A stretch of DNA of 64,000 nucleotides, from positions 1 through 64,000 of the forward strand of contig JBAQMG010000051.1 of the NCBI GenBank assembly GCA_049302575.1, read 5' to 3'. Of this stretch, positions 16,122-25,087 are shown piece after piece (the stretch's first letter is position 1; the number at the start of each line of letters is the position of its first letter). The notes below the pieces were generated by a model. It did not search any database. It was not told the origin of the DNA and saw only the letters and a program-made list of their open reading frames with translations. Both the position numbers and the translations under genes were made by a program. The DNA is from JBAQMG01 sp049302575. Lineage in GTDB: Bacteria; Bacillota; Desulfitobacteriia; Desulfitobacteriales; Desulfitobacteriaceae.

Positions 16122-17090
16122 CTAGACTTTAATAGCAACAATTTTACGGATGATTAGAAAACCAATAATTTCAGACGTCAGTCCCCCACCAAGCATTGCC
16201 CAACCCCACTGATTTGTAACCAATAATTTCATATAGCTTGGATTTATTACTATCAAAACTCCAGCGATACAAAAAGGTAACGCTGCAATAATATAACCAG
16301 AAATTCTTCCCTGAGCAGTAAGTGTTTTGATTTCTTGTTGAATACGTATCCTATCTTGGATTGTGCTATGAATACTCTGCAATACTTCCGCTAAATTTCC
16401 ACCTACCTGTCGCTGGATCAGGATTGCCGTGACTAAAAGATCTAAATCTTCACTCCCCACCCGATCAGAAAGGTTGAGCAGAGCCTCTTCCGTAGGAGTT
16501 CCGTAATTCATCTCCCGTAAACAAAACTGTAACTCTTTAGCAATCGGATCAGGCATTTCTCGACTCACCAAATCCATGGCTTGTAGAAAACTAAACCCTG
16601 CTTTTAAGGAGTTTGCCAAAATTAGCAAGGCATCAACTAATTGATTGTTAAATTTATGATTTTTGCTTTTCTGTGTACTTTTGAGCCAAATCCTGGGTAA
16701 AACAAGGCCTAAAATTCCAACGCTCGGGCCACCGATAAATTTATGAGTAATGGAAAAGCCAAGAAGACAGAAGATGATAGTTAAAATGGCCTGAAGAATT
16801 AGGAATTCTCCACCACTAAGCGGGATACTTGCTCTCAATAGTTCTTTGTCAAGCTTTTTAGTAAACTGACGTGGTGCCAAACCGCCTAATTTAGTTAGCA
16901 CTTCTTTATACCCTCTTTTTTCGGCCGAAGCACCAGTTAGGGGGGAATGCCAAGCGGTAAAGCCACGTAGTCTATCGGTCAGGGATATTTCCCTTTGGGT
17001 AGTTACCAAGGCCAAAAGAATTAAAAATGTAGCCAAAAAAGTTGATCCAACGGTGATTAACAGGCTGAGATTGGCGTTAGCCGCTAGCAT
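16122..17090 (-). CDS. tadB: Tad pilus inner-membrane platform protein TadB
   Basis: A 322-residue type II secretion F-domain protein, partner of TadC. It has an N-terminal membrane helix (LSLLITVGSTFLATFLILLA), a paired helix region, a T2SSF cytoplasmic domain (LVDALLILANSLKAGFSFLQA) and C-terminal membrane helices. The frame is open to 17126, but AAGGGGGAG lies just before the ATG at 17090, which I take as the start; this leaves a 38-base gap after tadA. Confidence 0.93.
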   Translation of the reverse strand: MLAANANLSLLITVGSTFLATFLILLALVTTQREISLTDRLRGFTAWHSPLTGASAEKRGYKEVLTKLGGLAPRQFTKKLDKELLRASIPLSGGEFLILQAILTIIFCLLGFSITHKFIGGPSVGILGLVLPRIWLKSTQKSKNHKFNNQLVDALLILANSLKAGFSFLQAMDLVSREMPDPIAKELQFCLREMNYGTPTEEALLNLSDRVGSEDLDLLVTAILIQRQVGGNLAEVLQSIHSTIQDRIRIQQEIKTLTAQGRISGYIIAALPFCIAGVLIVINPSYMKLLVTNQWGWAMLGGGLTSEIIGFLIIRKIVAIKV

Positions 17091-17128
17091 CAAAACTCCC
17101 CCTTTAAATAGGGTCGATGGGTTCATAA

Positions 17129-18472
17129 TTAATTTTGAAAAAGATTTTCTGGTAAATTTTGCCCTGCGGCATTAAGCTGTTCCACAAAGTGTGGACGAAT
17201 TCCTGTCGCTCGGAAAGACCCCTGTACTTTTCCTAGTTTATCAACGCCTGTTTGTTCAAAGCGGAAGATATCTTGTAAGGTGATGATATCGCCCTCCATG
17301 CCTAACACTTCTGTAATATGAGTAATGCGGCGACTTCCATCCCGAAGACGACTTTGTTGAACGATGACATCGAGGGCACTGGAAATCTGTTCACGGATCG
17401 CTCGAATAGGCAGATCCATTCCAGCCATTAAGACCATAGTTTCCAGTCGTGAGAGCATATCCCGGGGAGTGTTGGCATGCCCTGTTGTCAGTGAACCATC
17501 ATGCCCTGTATTCATCGCCTGTAACATATCAAGGGCTTCTCCACTCCGCACTTCTCCGACAATAATCCGTTCTGGGCGCATCCGCAAGGCATTACGAACC
17601 AAGTCCCTAATCGTAATCGCCCCTTTGCCTTCGATATTAGCAGAACGCGTCTCTAGAGTGACAACATGGCTTTGACGCAGCTGAAGTTCTGCAGCATCTT
17701 CAATCGTAATGATGCGTTCATCTTCAGGAATATAGCTAGATAGCACCCCTAAAGTTGTCGTCTTACCTGATCCTGTCCCTCCTGAGACAAGGAGGTTTAG
17801 ACGGCCCTTCACGCAGGCTTCCAGGAAACAAGCCATTTCACCGGTCAACGAACCAAAACGAATTAAATCGTCTACTTTAAAAGGATCAGTCGCGAATTTT
17901 CGAATAGTTAGGATCGGTCCATTTAGAGCTAAGGGCGGGATAATGGCATTAACACGTGAACCATCAGGTAAACGAGCATCAACCATAGGTTGGCTTTCAT
18001 CAATTCTTCGGCCAAGCGGAGCCACTATTTTTTCAATTATGTGCAGGACATGTTTGTCATCGTAAAAGCTTGCTTCAGACCTTTCTAACTTACCCTTGCG
18101 CTCGACATAAATTTGATGGGGGCCGTTAACCATAATTTCGCTAATTGTGGGATCTTGAAGCAAAGGAGTAATTGGCCCAAATCCTAGGATTTCATCAATA
18201 AGTTCCAAAACTAAGCGTTGCCTATCAATCCGTGGCAGAGTCGCTCCCTGCGTTTCAGCTTGTAAATCTAAAGTTTCCTCCACAAACGGACGCAAACTTT
18301 CTTGGGTTAAGTTATCTAAATGTGCTGTTTCCAAGGTTTGAATAACATTATGATGTACTATTACCTTAAATTCTCGCCAAGGATTGCTGACAGAAGAAAC
18401 TCTTGCTCCCCTAGGGTCAGGAATATTCTCTTCCAGAGTTTTTTGCTTTTCCAAACGTTTTAGCAAAGACAT
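17129..18472 (-). CDS. tadA: Tad pilus secretion ATPase TadA/CpaF
   Basis: A 447-residue hexameric GspE/VirB11-type ATPase that powers Flp pilus assembly and possibly retraction. An N-terminal helical domain (about 40-130) is followed by the RecA-like core: Walker A GGTGSGKTT (231-239), Asp box IITIEDAAELQL, Walker B MRPERIIVGEVRSGEALD and His box TGHDGSLTTGHAN. Length is normal for CpaF. AGGGGGAG lies 6 bases before the ATG, 13 bases after cpaE. Confidence 0.97.
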   Translation of the reverse strand: MSLLKRLEKQKTLEENIPDPRGARVSSVSNPWREFKVIVHHNVIQTLETAHLDNLTQESLRPFVEETLDLQAETQGATLPRIDRQRLVLELIDEILGFGPITPLLQDPTISEIMVNGPHQIYVERKGKLERSEASFYDDKHVLHIIEKIVAPLGRRIDESQPMVDARLPDGSRVNAIIPPLALNGPILTIRKFATDPFKVDDLIRFGSLTGEMACFLEACVKGRLNLLVSGGTGSGKTTTLGVLSSYIPEDERIITIEDAAELQLRQSHVVTLETRSANIEGKGAITIRDLVRNALRMRPERIIVGEVRSGEALDMLQAMNTGHDGSLTTGHANTPRDMLSRLETMVLMAGMDLPIRAIREQISSALDVIVQQSRLRDGSRRITHITEVLGMEGDIITLQDIFRFEQTGVDKLGKVQGSFRATGIRPHFVEQLNAAGQNLPENLFQN

Positions 18473-18484
18473 TTTGTACTCCCC

Positions 18485-19729
18485 CTAAAAATCAAAGACC
18501 TTGGAAAGGCCTTTTAAGTGTCCAAGAAACCTCTTACTCTGTTTTTCTTTTATTTCCACTTCACTAGCAGCCTGGGTTTTGGTTAAACTTTCCACCATTC
18601 TGCGAATCCCCTCAGCCGGTTTGCTCTGCGGATAGGACAAAACGAAAGGCGTTCCCTTATTCAGAGCAGTAACTAAAGCTTTTCCGTCGCTGGGGATCTC
18701 GAAAGCAATCGGAAAATTTAAGCTCTTTTCAATATCTTTGAATTGTATCCCAACTTCATTGCCTGAGCGGTTGAGGATTAAGTGAATTTTGTCTGTATAA
18801 TGGAGACCTTCTAATACTTCAAGACTAAGTTTGATATTTTTCAAGGTTGAAATATCTTGTGTTACAACCAGCCAAATTTGATCAGCTACATCTAGACTCG
18901 CCAAACTAATATCGTCAAAACGACTCACATTATCACAAATAATATAGTCAAAGTGTGTTTTAACTTCTGTTAAAATCTGATTGACCTGTTCAGCAGTTAC
19001 ATATTCTGCATATTCTGGCCTAGACGGTGCAATTAAGACCTCCAGACCAGAGGCGTGGGTTAAGAGATAAGCTTGAATATCCGAGTACAGCAAAGAACTA
19101 GCTTGCGCTAAGTCGGCAATAGTTTTCTTAGGGAGCATATTTAAAAACACACCTACATCACCAAATTGCAAATTCAGATCAACAAGAAGCACTCGCCATT
19201 TGCCTGAGTTGGCTAATTGAACCGCTAAATTAGTAGCTATCGTTGTTTTTCCCACTCCACCTTTTGTACTGAAAAATGAGATGATTTGACCCTTAAAAGC
19301 AATATTTTCTTTTTGCTGAGTTGCTGACTGTGCACCTCTAGCTTCCTTTTTTTGTTTTTCAATCTGGTTAACATTAACGATTGCACTGGCAAGTTCGGAA
19401 CCAGAAAATGGCTTAACAAGGTATTCTCTGGCACCCGATAGCATAGCTCGGCGCATGTAGCCCGGTTCACCTTGTACAGACATAATAATCACTGCGCTTT
19501 CGGGAACGCGAAGAACTAATAGTTCTGTTGCGCGCAAACCGTCCATCTCAGGCATATTTATATCTAATAATACAATGTCAGGTTTTAATTCTTCAGCTAA
19601 ACGTAAGGCATCTGAACCGGTGCCTGCTTCTCCGACGACCTCAATGTTTGATTCGAACTGCAAGAGACGGCGAATGCTTTTTCTGGTATCACTGATGTCA
19701 TCCACGATTAATACGCTAATACTTTTCAT
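18485..19729 (-). CDS. cpaE: CpaE/TadZ-like pilus localization ATPase with N-terminal receiver domain
   Basis: A 414-residue fusion of a response-regulator receiver domain (about 1-120) and a MinD/ParA-like ATPase (about 150-400). TadZ/CpaE localizes the Tad machine at the membrane. The receiver has a full canonical set: acidic pair D10-D11, phospho-acceptor D56 in LLDINMP, S84 and K106 in LVKPF. The ATPase has the deviant Walker A FSTKGGVGKTT and the switch IICDNVSRFDD. In well-studied CpaE proteins the receiver is usually degenerate. No histidine kinase is nearby. The start at 19729 follows AAGGGG, 12 bases after cpaB. Confidence 0.93.
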   Translation of the reverse strand: MKSISVLIVDDISDTRKSIRRLLQFESNIEVVGEAGTGSDALRLAEELKPDIVLLDINMPEMDGLRATELLVLRVPESAVIIMSVQGEPGYMRRAMLSGAREYLVKPFSGSELASAIVNVNQIEKQKKEARGAQSATQQKENIAFKGQIISFFSTKGGVGKTTIATNLAVQLANSGKWRVLLVDLNLQFGDVGVFLNMLPKKTIADLAQASSLLYSDIQAYLLTHASGLEVLIAPSRPEYAEYVTAEQVNQILTEVKTHFDYIICDNVSRFDDISLASLDVADQIWLVVTQDISTLKNIKLSLEVLEGLHYTDKIHLILNRSGNEVGIQFKDIEKSLNFPIAFEIPSDGKALVTALNKGTPFVLSYPQSKPAEGIRRMVESLTKTQAASEVEIKEKQSKRFLGHLKGLSKVFDF

Positions 19730-19741
19730 GTTCCTCACCCC

Positions 19742-20530
19742 TTACTGAAACCGTTTGAAATAGTTAGGATCAAGAAAAATGCTGGGACTTATTGCTTGAT
19801 CCTCACGCATTTCTTGATTTACGGGGTTGCGCAGGAGCAAGCGCAGATTACCCTTTTCGCTACCTAAAGTCACAGTCAGCGCTTGAGGCACAGACAAAGC
19901 TAACGTATAAAACTTAGACTCTGCTGCCTTAGAATCGGCTTTGTCTTTAATAACGGTAGGGCTATCCCCCACACTAAGCACTAAAACGTCTTGGGCGGCT
20001 AGAGTTGTGATTGTCGTTTGGGACTTGTCTGCGCTGGTGTCCTTAACGTCAATTGTAACTAAGATATCCACATAATCCCCAGGCCTTACCGCATATCCAA
20101 CGCCGCTAACTAGTCCAATGGGTATCGCCACAGCTCTTTTCCCTTTAGGAACAACAAGTGGGGTCACGTCAACTAAAGGATTGGAGACGGTAGAAGAAGC
20201 AGAAATTTGAGTTCCCTCTGGCTTGGATTGGCGTTGAAACATTACTTCAAGTACAGGGTCACCAGGGTTCAAATTAACCAAGGCCACTGTCCCTGTAACA
20301 CTTTGAATAGTCTTGGCACCCCCTTGAGGATAACCGTTAAGGGGGATTTCTTTAACTATAAGTTGATCAGCCCGGATCATAGAGCGGGCAGGAATATTAC
20401 TTTTGGCTAAGACTAGGGGCCTTAGTTCCGGGATACTCACTTGATTGATGCTTTGTAAATATTGATAAGCAGAACCTGCAGCAATTAGCCCAAAGATAAG
20501 TGCCAGTATAAAAAACCCTTTTCTTCCCAT
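19742..20530 (-). CDS. cpaB: Flp pilus assembly protein CpaB/RcpC
   Basis: A 262-residue protein with an N-terminal membrane anchor (about residues 5-24), a SAF domain (LVLAKSNIPARSMIRADQL) and a RcpC/CpaB domain containing GKRAVAIPIG and the PGDYVDILVTID block. In diderms it works with the secretin. Here there is no secretin, as expected for a single-membrane cell, so it may act at the cell wall. The ATG at 20530 has AGGAG 8 bases upstream; a GTG three codons earlier is less well placed. Confidence 0.93.
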   Translation of the reverse strand: MGRKGFFILALIFGLIAAGSAYQYLQSINQVSIPELRPLVLAKSNIPARSMIRADQLIVKEIPLNGYPQGGAKTIQSVTGTVALVNLNPGDPVLEVMFQRQSKPEGTQISASSTVSNPLVDVTPLVVPKGKRAVAIPIGLVSGVGYAVRPGDYVDILVTIDVKDTSADKSQTTITTLAAQDVLVLSVGDSPTVIKDKADSKAAESKFYTLALSVPQALTVTLGSEKGNLRLLLRNPVNQEMREDQAISPSIFLDPNYFKRFQ

Positions 20531-20617
20531 GCATATCACTCCTACACCCTAAATCTACAGGTTAGTTACGTAATTTCCAACTTTAAAAGAAGTATTATTA
20601 ATTATTGTCTTAGATCC

Positions 20618-21604
20618 CTAAGATAAAAGTTTAGGGGCATACAGACCGAAATCCGAAGAAAGTATCCCCTGTTCCAGATTGGCTTCGTTCTGTCGTAGCT
20701 CTGCTACGCTTCCGGTTGCTTGTCCGTTGACCACAAGTGTTTTTAAGAAACGTCCTTTGATGATAGATTCAGTTCCGTTGCCCGTGACTCCTTCGATGAA
20801 AAAAGCTGCGAAACCAACAATCATTACTTCTTGGACTGAACTTCCCGAGGTTGATTTAATTCTGATGATTGGAACATAAACTATTTCCGGGGCATTTCGA
20901 TCGTGATTATCATAAGTGTTTCGCGGTGTTCGAGTGTCCGTTGCAAGGCGATCTTCAATGGCTTTTTTGGTCGGACCACTCATGTTGCCATGCTCAACTT
21001 GCAACACCTGCCCGATGCTTAGTGTCCCGGAATAACCGTAAGTTAAGAATTTCTGATAATCCCAAGCCCCCGGCCCGTCTAATTCTAAAGCCCCATACCA
21101 ACCGGAATCAACCTCTCCGCCTGCCCCTGACTTCAAGGAATATTCAGCACCATAGCTCAAATTCTGTTCCTTGACGCTTAAGGGAACTACGCCTGTCAAG
21201 GAACTCGGCGGCAACATAAAAGCCCGTGATGAGGCGGTAATGGTGTTTTCTGTAAGTCCCAAAATCTTGGAAAACAGTGCCGGAACTTTTTTCTGAGCAC
21301 TTGCGCTTATTTTTAAATTATTCAGGTCAAATCCTATCGCCACTTCTGGGACTCCATTTTTTGACGCATATTGTTTGGCAACTTGTTGCGCTTGGATAGT
21401 ACTATTGGGCAGCTCCTGCGCTCCCGCCAAAACCGTTGCATCAAGCGCATTTTGAAGCTGAGCATAATTAACGTAAATAACTCCTAAGTCCGTGACTAAG
21501 GCACTTAGACCTAATAAAACTGATAAAGAAAGAGCGACTAAAACGAGGATACTTCCCCTCTCTTCCTGAGCTAGATCCTTGGTTTTGGTTGCGTGATAAA
21601 ACAT
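20618..21604 (-). CDS. TadG-like pilus assembly protein (Tad domain)
   Basis: A 328-residue exported protein. It starts with a TadE/TadG-type anchor: EERGSILVLVALSLSVLLGL (about 15-34) and the Tad-domain NALDATVLAGAQEL stretch. The rest (about 70-328) is a predicted extracytoplasmic region without known motifs. Such proteins are minor pilus components or assembly factors. GGGAGGT lies 7 bases before the ATG. Order and spacing place it between tadE and cpaB in one operon. Confidence 0.88.
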   Translation of the reverse strand: MFYHATKTKDLAQEERGSILVLVALSLSVLLGLSALVTDLGVIYVNYAQLQNALDATVLAGAQELPNSTIQAQQVAKQYASKNGVPEVAIGFDLNNLKISASAQKKVPALFSKILGLTENTITASSRAFMLPPSSLTGVVPLSVKEQNLSYGAEYSLKSGAGGEVDSGWYGALELDGPGAWDYQKFLTYGYSGTLSIGQVLQVEHGNMSGPTKKAIEDRLATDTRTPRNTYDNHDRNAPEIVYVPIIRIKSTSGSSVQEVMIVGFAAFFIEGVTGNGTESIIKGRFLKTLVVNGQATGSVAELRQNEANLEQGILSSDFGLYAPKLLS

Positions 21605-21656
21605 AAGAATCTACCTCCCTTTAAGCGAAGTTCTACGAGATATGCCATGGGAACTT

Positions 21657-22049
21657 TTACTCTAAGCGCATTGTGAAGCCAGCGTCTACGATAAAGGGAT
21701 TGGGGATAATTCGATTGATCAAGGGCGCAATGAGTTGAACGGGATAGCTGACGTTAACCGTAACTCCCCCCCCGGAGTAGCGTTGGTTTGCAGACGGAGA
21801 AATCTGAATAGTGAGTGCAGACTTATTTAAAATTATGCTATCTTCGATCGCTTTTCTTATCATGGAGTCGTCTTCCCCGACACTCGCGCTTCTTGCGCCG
21901 ATCCGCGCAGCATTATTGATTGTAATGGAGACAAAGCAAATCCTGCCTATTTCAATTGAACCAAAGATTAGAACTAAAAGAAGTGGTAAAATCAGGGCCA
22001 TTTCAACTAAGGCCTGACCATTTTCCTTGCGTTCTAGTTCCTTAAACAT
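21657..22049 (-). CDS. tadE: TadE-family minor pseudopilin
   Basis: A 130-residue pseudopilin. A short basic leader (FKELERKENGQALVE) precedes a hydrophobic helix MALILPLLLVLIFG, the TadE-like pattern in which the prepilin peptidase cuts near the Glu at +5. Its small C-terminal beta domain has no motif I know. The ATG at 22049 lies just past the tadV stop, with AGGGTGGTG upstream; an overlapping GTG at 22061 is an alternative. Confidence 0.91.
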   Translation of the reverse strand: MFKELERKENGQALVEMALILPLLLVLIFGSIEIGRICFVSITINNAARIGARSASVGEDDSMIRKAIEDSIILNKSALTIQISPSANQRYSGGGVTVNVSYPVQLIAPLINRIIPNPFIVDAGFTMRLE

Positions 22050-22054
22050 ATTTA

Positions 22055-22567
22055 TCACCACCCTAAAGGTACGAAACGGGCTAGGATAGTACCTAGCACA
22101 AGGACAATACCATAAGGGAACTTTTCTTCGCAGGTAGCCCGAAGGGCCTCACTTATGGGCTGAGGTCTAGTAAGTATAGGAAGAAGAAGGAAAACATGTT
22201 TCAAAGTAGCTAGTAAGGCCTTGCGTCGTATCAAGATAACTATTGAGACTATTCCACCCAGCACCGCGCCATATAAAAAACTAGTAATCACAAAATGAAC
22301 GCCACCAAAAGCTCCAATCACCGCTAAGAGTTTAACATCACCTGCTCCAATGCCCCCTAAGAGATAGGGAATCAGCAACAAAGCGAGACCCACTAAACTT
22401 CCTGCCAAACTTAGCCAAACGCCCGGCCATCCTTGCTGTCCTACTTGTAGACTGAAAGCGATGAGAAAGGCCGGACCGAGCAATTTGTTGTAAATTTTGC
22501 GTTGCCGCCAATCTGTCCAGGTAGCAATACCCAAGGTTAAGCCTAAAGCTAGTTCAGTAAGTTCCAC
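22055..22567 (-). CDS. tadV: Prepilin peptidase TadV/CpaA (A24 aspartic peptidase)
   Basis: A 170-residue integral membrane aspartic peptidase that processes the Flp pilin and TadE-type pseudopilins. The two catalytic Asp positions are visible: TDWRQRKIYNK (Asp 18) and the GIGAGDVKLLAVIGA loop (GxGD). There are six predicted membrane helices and no N-methylation domain, typical of the short TadV form. It starts with GTG behind AAAGGGGG. It follows flp. Confidence 0.95.
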   Translation of the reverse strand: MELTELALGLTLGIATWTDWRQRKIYNKLLGPAFLIAFSLQVGQQGWPGVWLSLAGSLVGLALLLIPYLLGGIGAGDVKLLAVIGAFGGVHFVITSFLYGAVLGGIVSIVILIRRKALLATLKHVFLLLPILTRPQPISEALRATCEEKFPYGIVLVLGTILARFVPLGW

Positions 22568-22591
22568 AGTGAAGACCCCCTTTTAGTAAAG

Positions 22592-22615
22592 AACCCTACT
22601 GAAGACAGTAGGGTT
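22592..22615 (-). promoter_or_regulatory. Hairpin between flp and tadV
   Basis: Perfect 10-bp stem (AACCCTACTG, 22592-22601, with 22606-22615) and a 4-base loop, about 70 bases past the pilin stop. No T-tract follows on the minus strand, so it is more likely a 3'-stabilizing or partial-attenuation structure that lets pilin mRNA outnumber the downstream machinery. Confidence 0.5.
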
Positions 22616-22689
22616 GTACATAATGTGCCGTGATAATGGTTTTTACTAAATTCCTTGTTAAAGGTTGGCAGGAATTAAGTGTTAAGGTG

Positions 22690-22866
22690 CTATACTCCAG
22701 CTCCATTTAATCCCTTTGTTGCTCTATCGAAAACACCCACAATCGAATCTCTGAAAAGAACTATTGCGGCAATAAGTACAACAGCAACTAGAGCAATAAT
22801 CAGGCCGTACTCAGTCATCCCTTGACCTTCTTCTTCTGTAAAGAGTTCCAATAACTTCGTTTTCAT
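22690..22866 (-). CDS. flp: Flp-type major pilin
   Basis: A 58-residue Flp/Fap pilin, the structural subunit of the Tad pilus. Leader MKTKLLELFTEEEGQG is followed by MTEYGLIIALVAVVLIAAIV. The prepilin peptidase should cut after the Gly before MTEYGLI; Glu +3 and Tyr +4 of the mature pilin are the Flp signature. The frame is open to 22959, but AAGGAGG lies directly before the ATG at 22866. It is the first gene of the operon. Confidence 0.95.
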   Translation of the reverse strand: MKTKLLELFTEEEGQGMTEYGLIIALVAVVLIAAIVLFRDSIVGVFDRATKGLNGAGV

Positions 22867-22979
22867 TACAATTCCTCCTTTTATTTTTCCGTTCTGGTTT
22901 CTGACTTCTGACTTAAGTATAGAGGTATATATCATAAATAAACATGTGCTATAAGTCACAAACGTTGAGTGCTAAAAGG

Positions 22980-23028
22980 GTAAATAAAACAGGCTAAAGT
23001 CCCGAGATTTTCAGCCTGCTTTATTTAC
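22980..23028. terminator. Bidirectional terminator upstream of flp
   Basis: 16-base arms (22980-22995 and 23013-23028, one mismatch) around GTAAATAAAACAGGCT, with T-rich sides on both strands. It ends transcription from the yfbR-like gene before the tad operon. Confidence 0.75.
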
Positions 23029-23172
23029 GAGCTATATTGATTCAGGGTAAAGTGCCTCAGTTGATGACGCGGGGATAACTCCCGGTGAAAATTATTTAGA
23101 CCGTGTTGGGTTAGTCAAAGTTCCGTGTTATTTCCTCCTCTTCGCCATAAATTTTTTTCCTATTGGCTGGAA
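23029..23172. other. GC-rich intergenic block, unassigned
   Basis: 144 bases between the yfbR-like stop and the flp-side terminator, richer in G+C than other gaps. It contains a CGGG/CCCG hairpin (around 23079-23094) and a direct repeat CCGTGTT (23101-23107 and 23123-23129). No ORF with a ribosome binding site. I compared it by eye with c-di-GMP, cobalamin, fluoride, ZTP and THF riboswitch cores and found no match. Together with the terminator it could be a leader RNA for flp. Confidence 0.3.
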
Positions 23173-23751
23173 TTAGATTAGTTCGTCTAAGGTTAAAGAA
23201 AAGCTAGGCACGAAATTTTCCATAAAATAGTTCACCTCTAAGAGTTCAAAACGTGCTATTTCAGCTTTAATACTCTTTTCGGCTTTTATAAACTCTCCAT
23301 TACCCATTTTAAGTTCTTCAACGCATTTCAGATAGGCACTAAGCTTATCAGCGGCTTTCACGATTTTCCAGCTTTCTTGATCCGCTTTTTGAGGGAAAAA
23401 ATATGAGGTGTACTTCTCTTGAAGTTGAATCGGCAACATGGCATAAAGCCCTTGTTTAGCAATTTCCTCGATATTGCCAAAAGCCTTTTTGACCTCTGGA
23501 TTGTAATATTTTATGGGAGTCGCTATATCCCCGGTAATAACCTCTCCTACTTCATGAAACACGGCAAGGGCCATTACCCTTTCAGGCTCCAGCTTCCCTT
23601 CGAAATAAACATTTCGAATAAGTGCCAGCCCATGGGCAATTTGCGCTACCTGTAGGCTATGTTCCTGGATATTTTCACGTTGGACATTGCGCATTAAGCC
23701 CCAACGCTGAATTAATTTCATGCGGGCAAGATAGGCAAAAAAATGATTCAT
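23173..23751 (-). CDS. HD-domain nucleotidase, YfbR-like (5'-deoxynucleotidase)
   Basis: A 192-residue HD-superfamily metal hydrolase resembling E. coli YfbR, which dephosphorylates deoxynucleoside monophosphates. Metal ligands by position: H31 (EHSLQVA), H66, D75 in GEVITGDIATPIK and the distal Asp in KAADKLSAYLKC. The residue after H66 is Glu (FHEVGE) instead of the Asp of the HD name motif, a conservative change I believe also occurs in other clostridial homologues. The ATG at 23751 follows GGAAGTG. It lies 44 bases after the methyltransferase gene. Confidence 0.88.
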   Translation of the reverse strand: MNHFFAYLARMKLIQRWGLMRNVQRENIQEHSLQVAQIAHGLALIRNVYFEGKLEPERVMALAVFHEVGEVITGDIATPIKYYNPEVKKAFGNIEEIAKQGLYAMLPIQLQEKYTSYFFPQKADQESWKIVKAADKLSAYLKCVEELKMGNGEFIKAEKSIKAEIARFELLEVNYFMENFVPSFSLTLDELI

Positions 23752-23795
23752 TCGCAAACACTTCCATTCAGCATTTCCAATTTTATCTGATAGAA

Positions 23796-24932
23796 TTAGT
23801 TTCTAATTGGCCGTGGTCCGAAAAATTGATAATAATGGCATTCCAGTCTTCCGTTATAAAGTTTACGACTTTTATCCCATCGTCGTCCGATAAATCTTTC
23901 CGGATGAGGTTGGTTGGTTAAAAAATGCAAAGACCAAGTTTCTAAATGCTTAAACACTTCACCTAACTCCTCGTATAACTTTTCGGCTGCTTCGGTCGTA
24001 CCCATCCGTTCTCCATAAGGTGGATTGGAGATCAAATGACCATATTCAAAACGGGAACGAACTTCCCCGACGGGTAATCGTTGAAAGTGAATTGCCTCCG
24101 CAAGTCCAGCTTGGGTAGCATGTATTTTGGCTAATTGCAGGGCCTTAGAGTCAATGTCAGAGCCATAGATATGCAAAGGAAGATCCCTTTGCCATAAATC
24201 CAGGGCCTCTTGCCAGGTTTCTTGCCAACAATCCTGTGAAATGTTCGGCCAACTTTCAGAAATAAAACCACGTTTAAGTCCTGGAGCACGGTTTTGAGCC
24301 ATTAAGGCAGCCTCAATTGGTATGGTACCTGTTCCACAAAAAGGATCCAACAAGGCTCTATCTCCCTGCCAATGGCTTAATTTAATCATAGCTGCTGCTA
24401 AGGTTTCTTTTAAGGGGGCCTGACCTGCCAATTGACGGTACCCTCTTTTATGTAGTCCTGGACCAGTAGTGTCAATTGTTAATGTAACAATATCATTGAG
24501 TAACGCGACTTCAATTGTATAACGAGGGCCTGTTTCTTCGAACCAACTACGATGGTAGGTTTCTTTAAGTCTTTCAACAATCGCTTTCTTGACAATCGCT
24601 TGACAATCTGAAATACTAAAAAGTTTTGATTTTACTGATTTGCCATCAACCGGAAATTGGGCATTTATCGAAAGCCACTTTTCCCAGGGTAAAGCTTTAG
24701 TCTGTTGGAAAAGTTCTTCAAAAGTCAGTGCTTTAAATGAACCAAGCTTGACTATAACTCTTTCAGCACAGCGTAACCACATATTTGCCCGGCAAATTCC
24801 TAGTTCGTCAGCTATAAAAGTTACTCTACCGTTTTCCACAGTAAGCTGATCATAGCCCAGGTCTTTTAATTCTCGCGCAACGATAGCTTCAAGTCCAAAG
24901 ACGGTAGTCGCAATTAATTCCAATTTACTCAT
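23796..24932 (-). CDS. THUMP-domain class I SAM-dependent 23S rRNA methyltransferase (RlmL N-domain-like)
   Basis: A 378-residue RNA methyltransferase. The N-terminal ferredoxin-like/THUMP region (about 1-160) binds RNA. The C-terminal Rossmann domain has DPFCGTGTIPIEAALMAQ (SAM loop), YGSDIDSKALQLA (acidic ribose-binding end) and the catalytic NPPYGERMG tetrapeptide motif for N2-guanine methylation. It matches the single-domain YpsC-type enzymes of Firmicutes. AGGGAG precedes the ATG. Confidence 0.94.
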   Translation of the reverse strand: MSKLELIATTVFGLEAIVARELKDLGYDQLTVENGRVTFIADELGICRANMWLRCAERVIVKLGSFKALTFEELFQQTKALPWEKWLSINAQFPVDGKSVKSKLFSISDCQAIVKKAIVERLKETYHRSWFEETGPRYTIEVALLNDIVTLTIDTTGPGLHKRGYRQLAGQAPLKETLAAAMIKLSHWQGDRALLDPFCGTGTIPIEAALMAQNRAPGLKRGFISESWPNISQDCWQETWQEALDLWQRDLPLHIYGSDIDSKALQLAKIHATQAGLAEAIHFQRLPVGEVRSRFEYGHLISNPPYGERMGTTEAAEKLYEELGEVFKHLETWSLHFLTNQPHPERFIGRRWDKSRKLYNGRLECHYYQFFGPRPIRN

Positions 24933-24982
24933 ACTGGTTACACTCCCTAGATCTTCTGCTCTTTATCCCTATTATATCATAA

Positions 24983-25028
24983 AGGCAACCTCGTGAAATG
25001 GTAAGTTGTCTGAGCGAGGCTATTGCTT
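24983..25028 (-). terminator. Possible terminator after bioC
   Basis: An imperfect stem (GCAA-CCTCG at 24985-24993 with CGAGG-TTGC at 25015-25026, three-base bulge) lies 60 bases past bioC. It is followed only by a modest T-rich stretch. It marks the likely end of the biotin operon. Confidence 0.35.
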
Positions 25029-25087
25029 AACAACAAACTATTGGGAAACATTTTTCACGAGTTAAATTTCACTTATTAAGACTGATT

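Noticed and set aside
23029..23172. A c-di-GMP riboswitch for the tad operon
   Set aside because: The expected CACGCACAGGGCAAACC and GGTAGGCAGCGGGGTTACC cores are absent on both strands.
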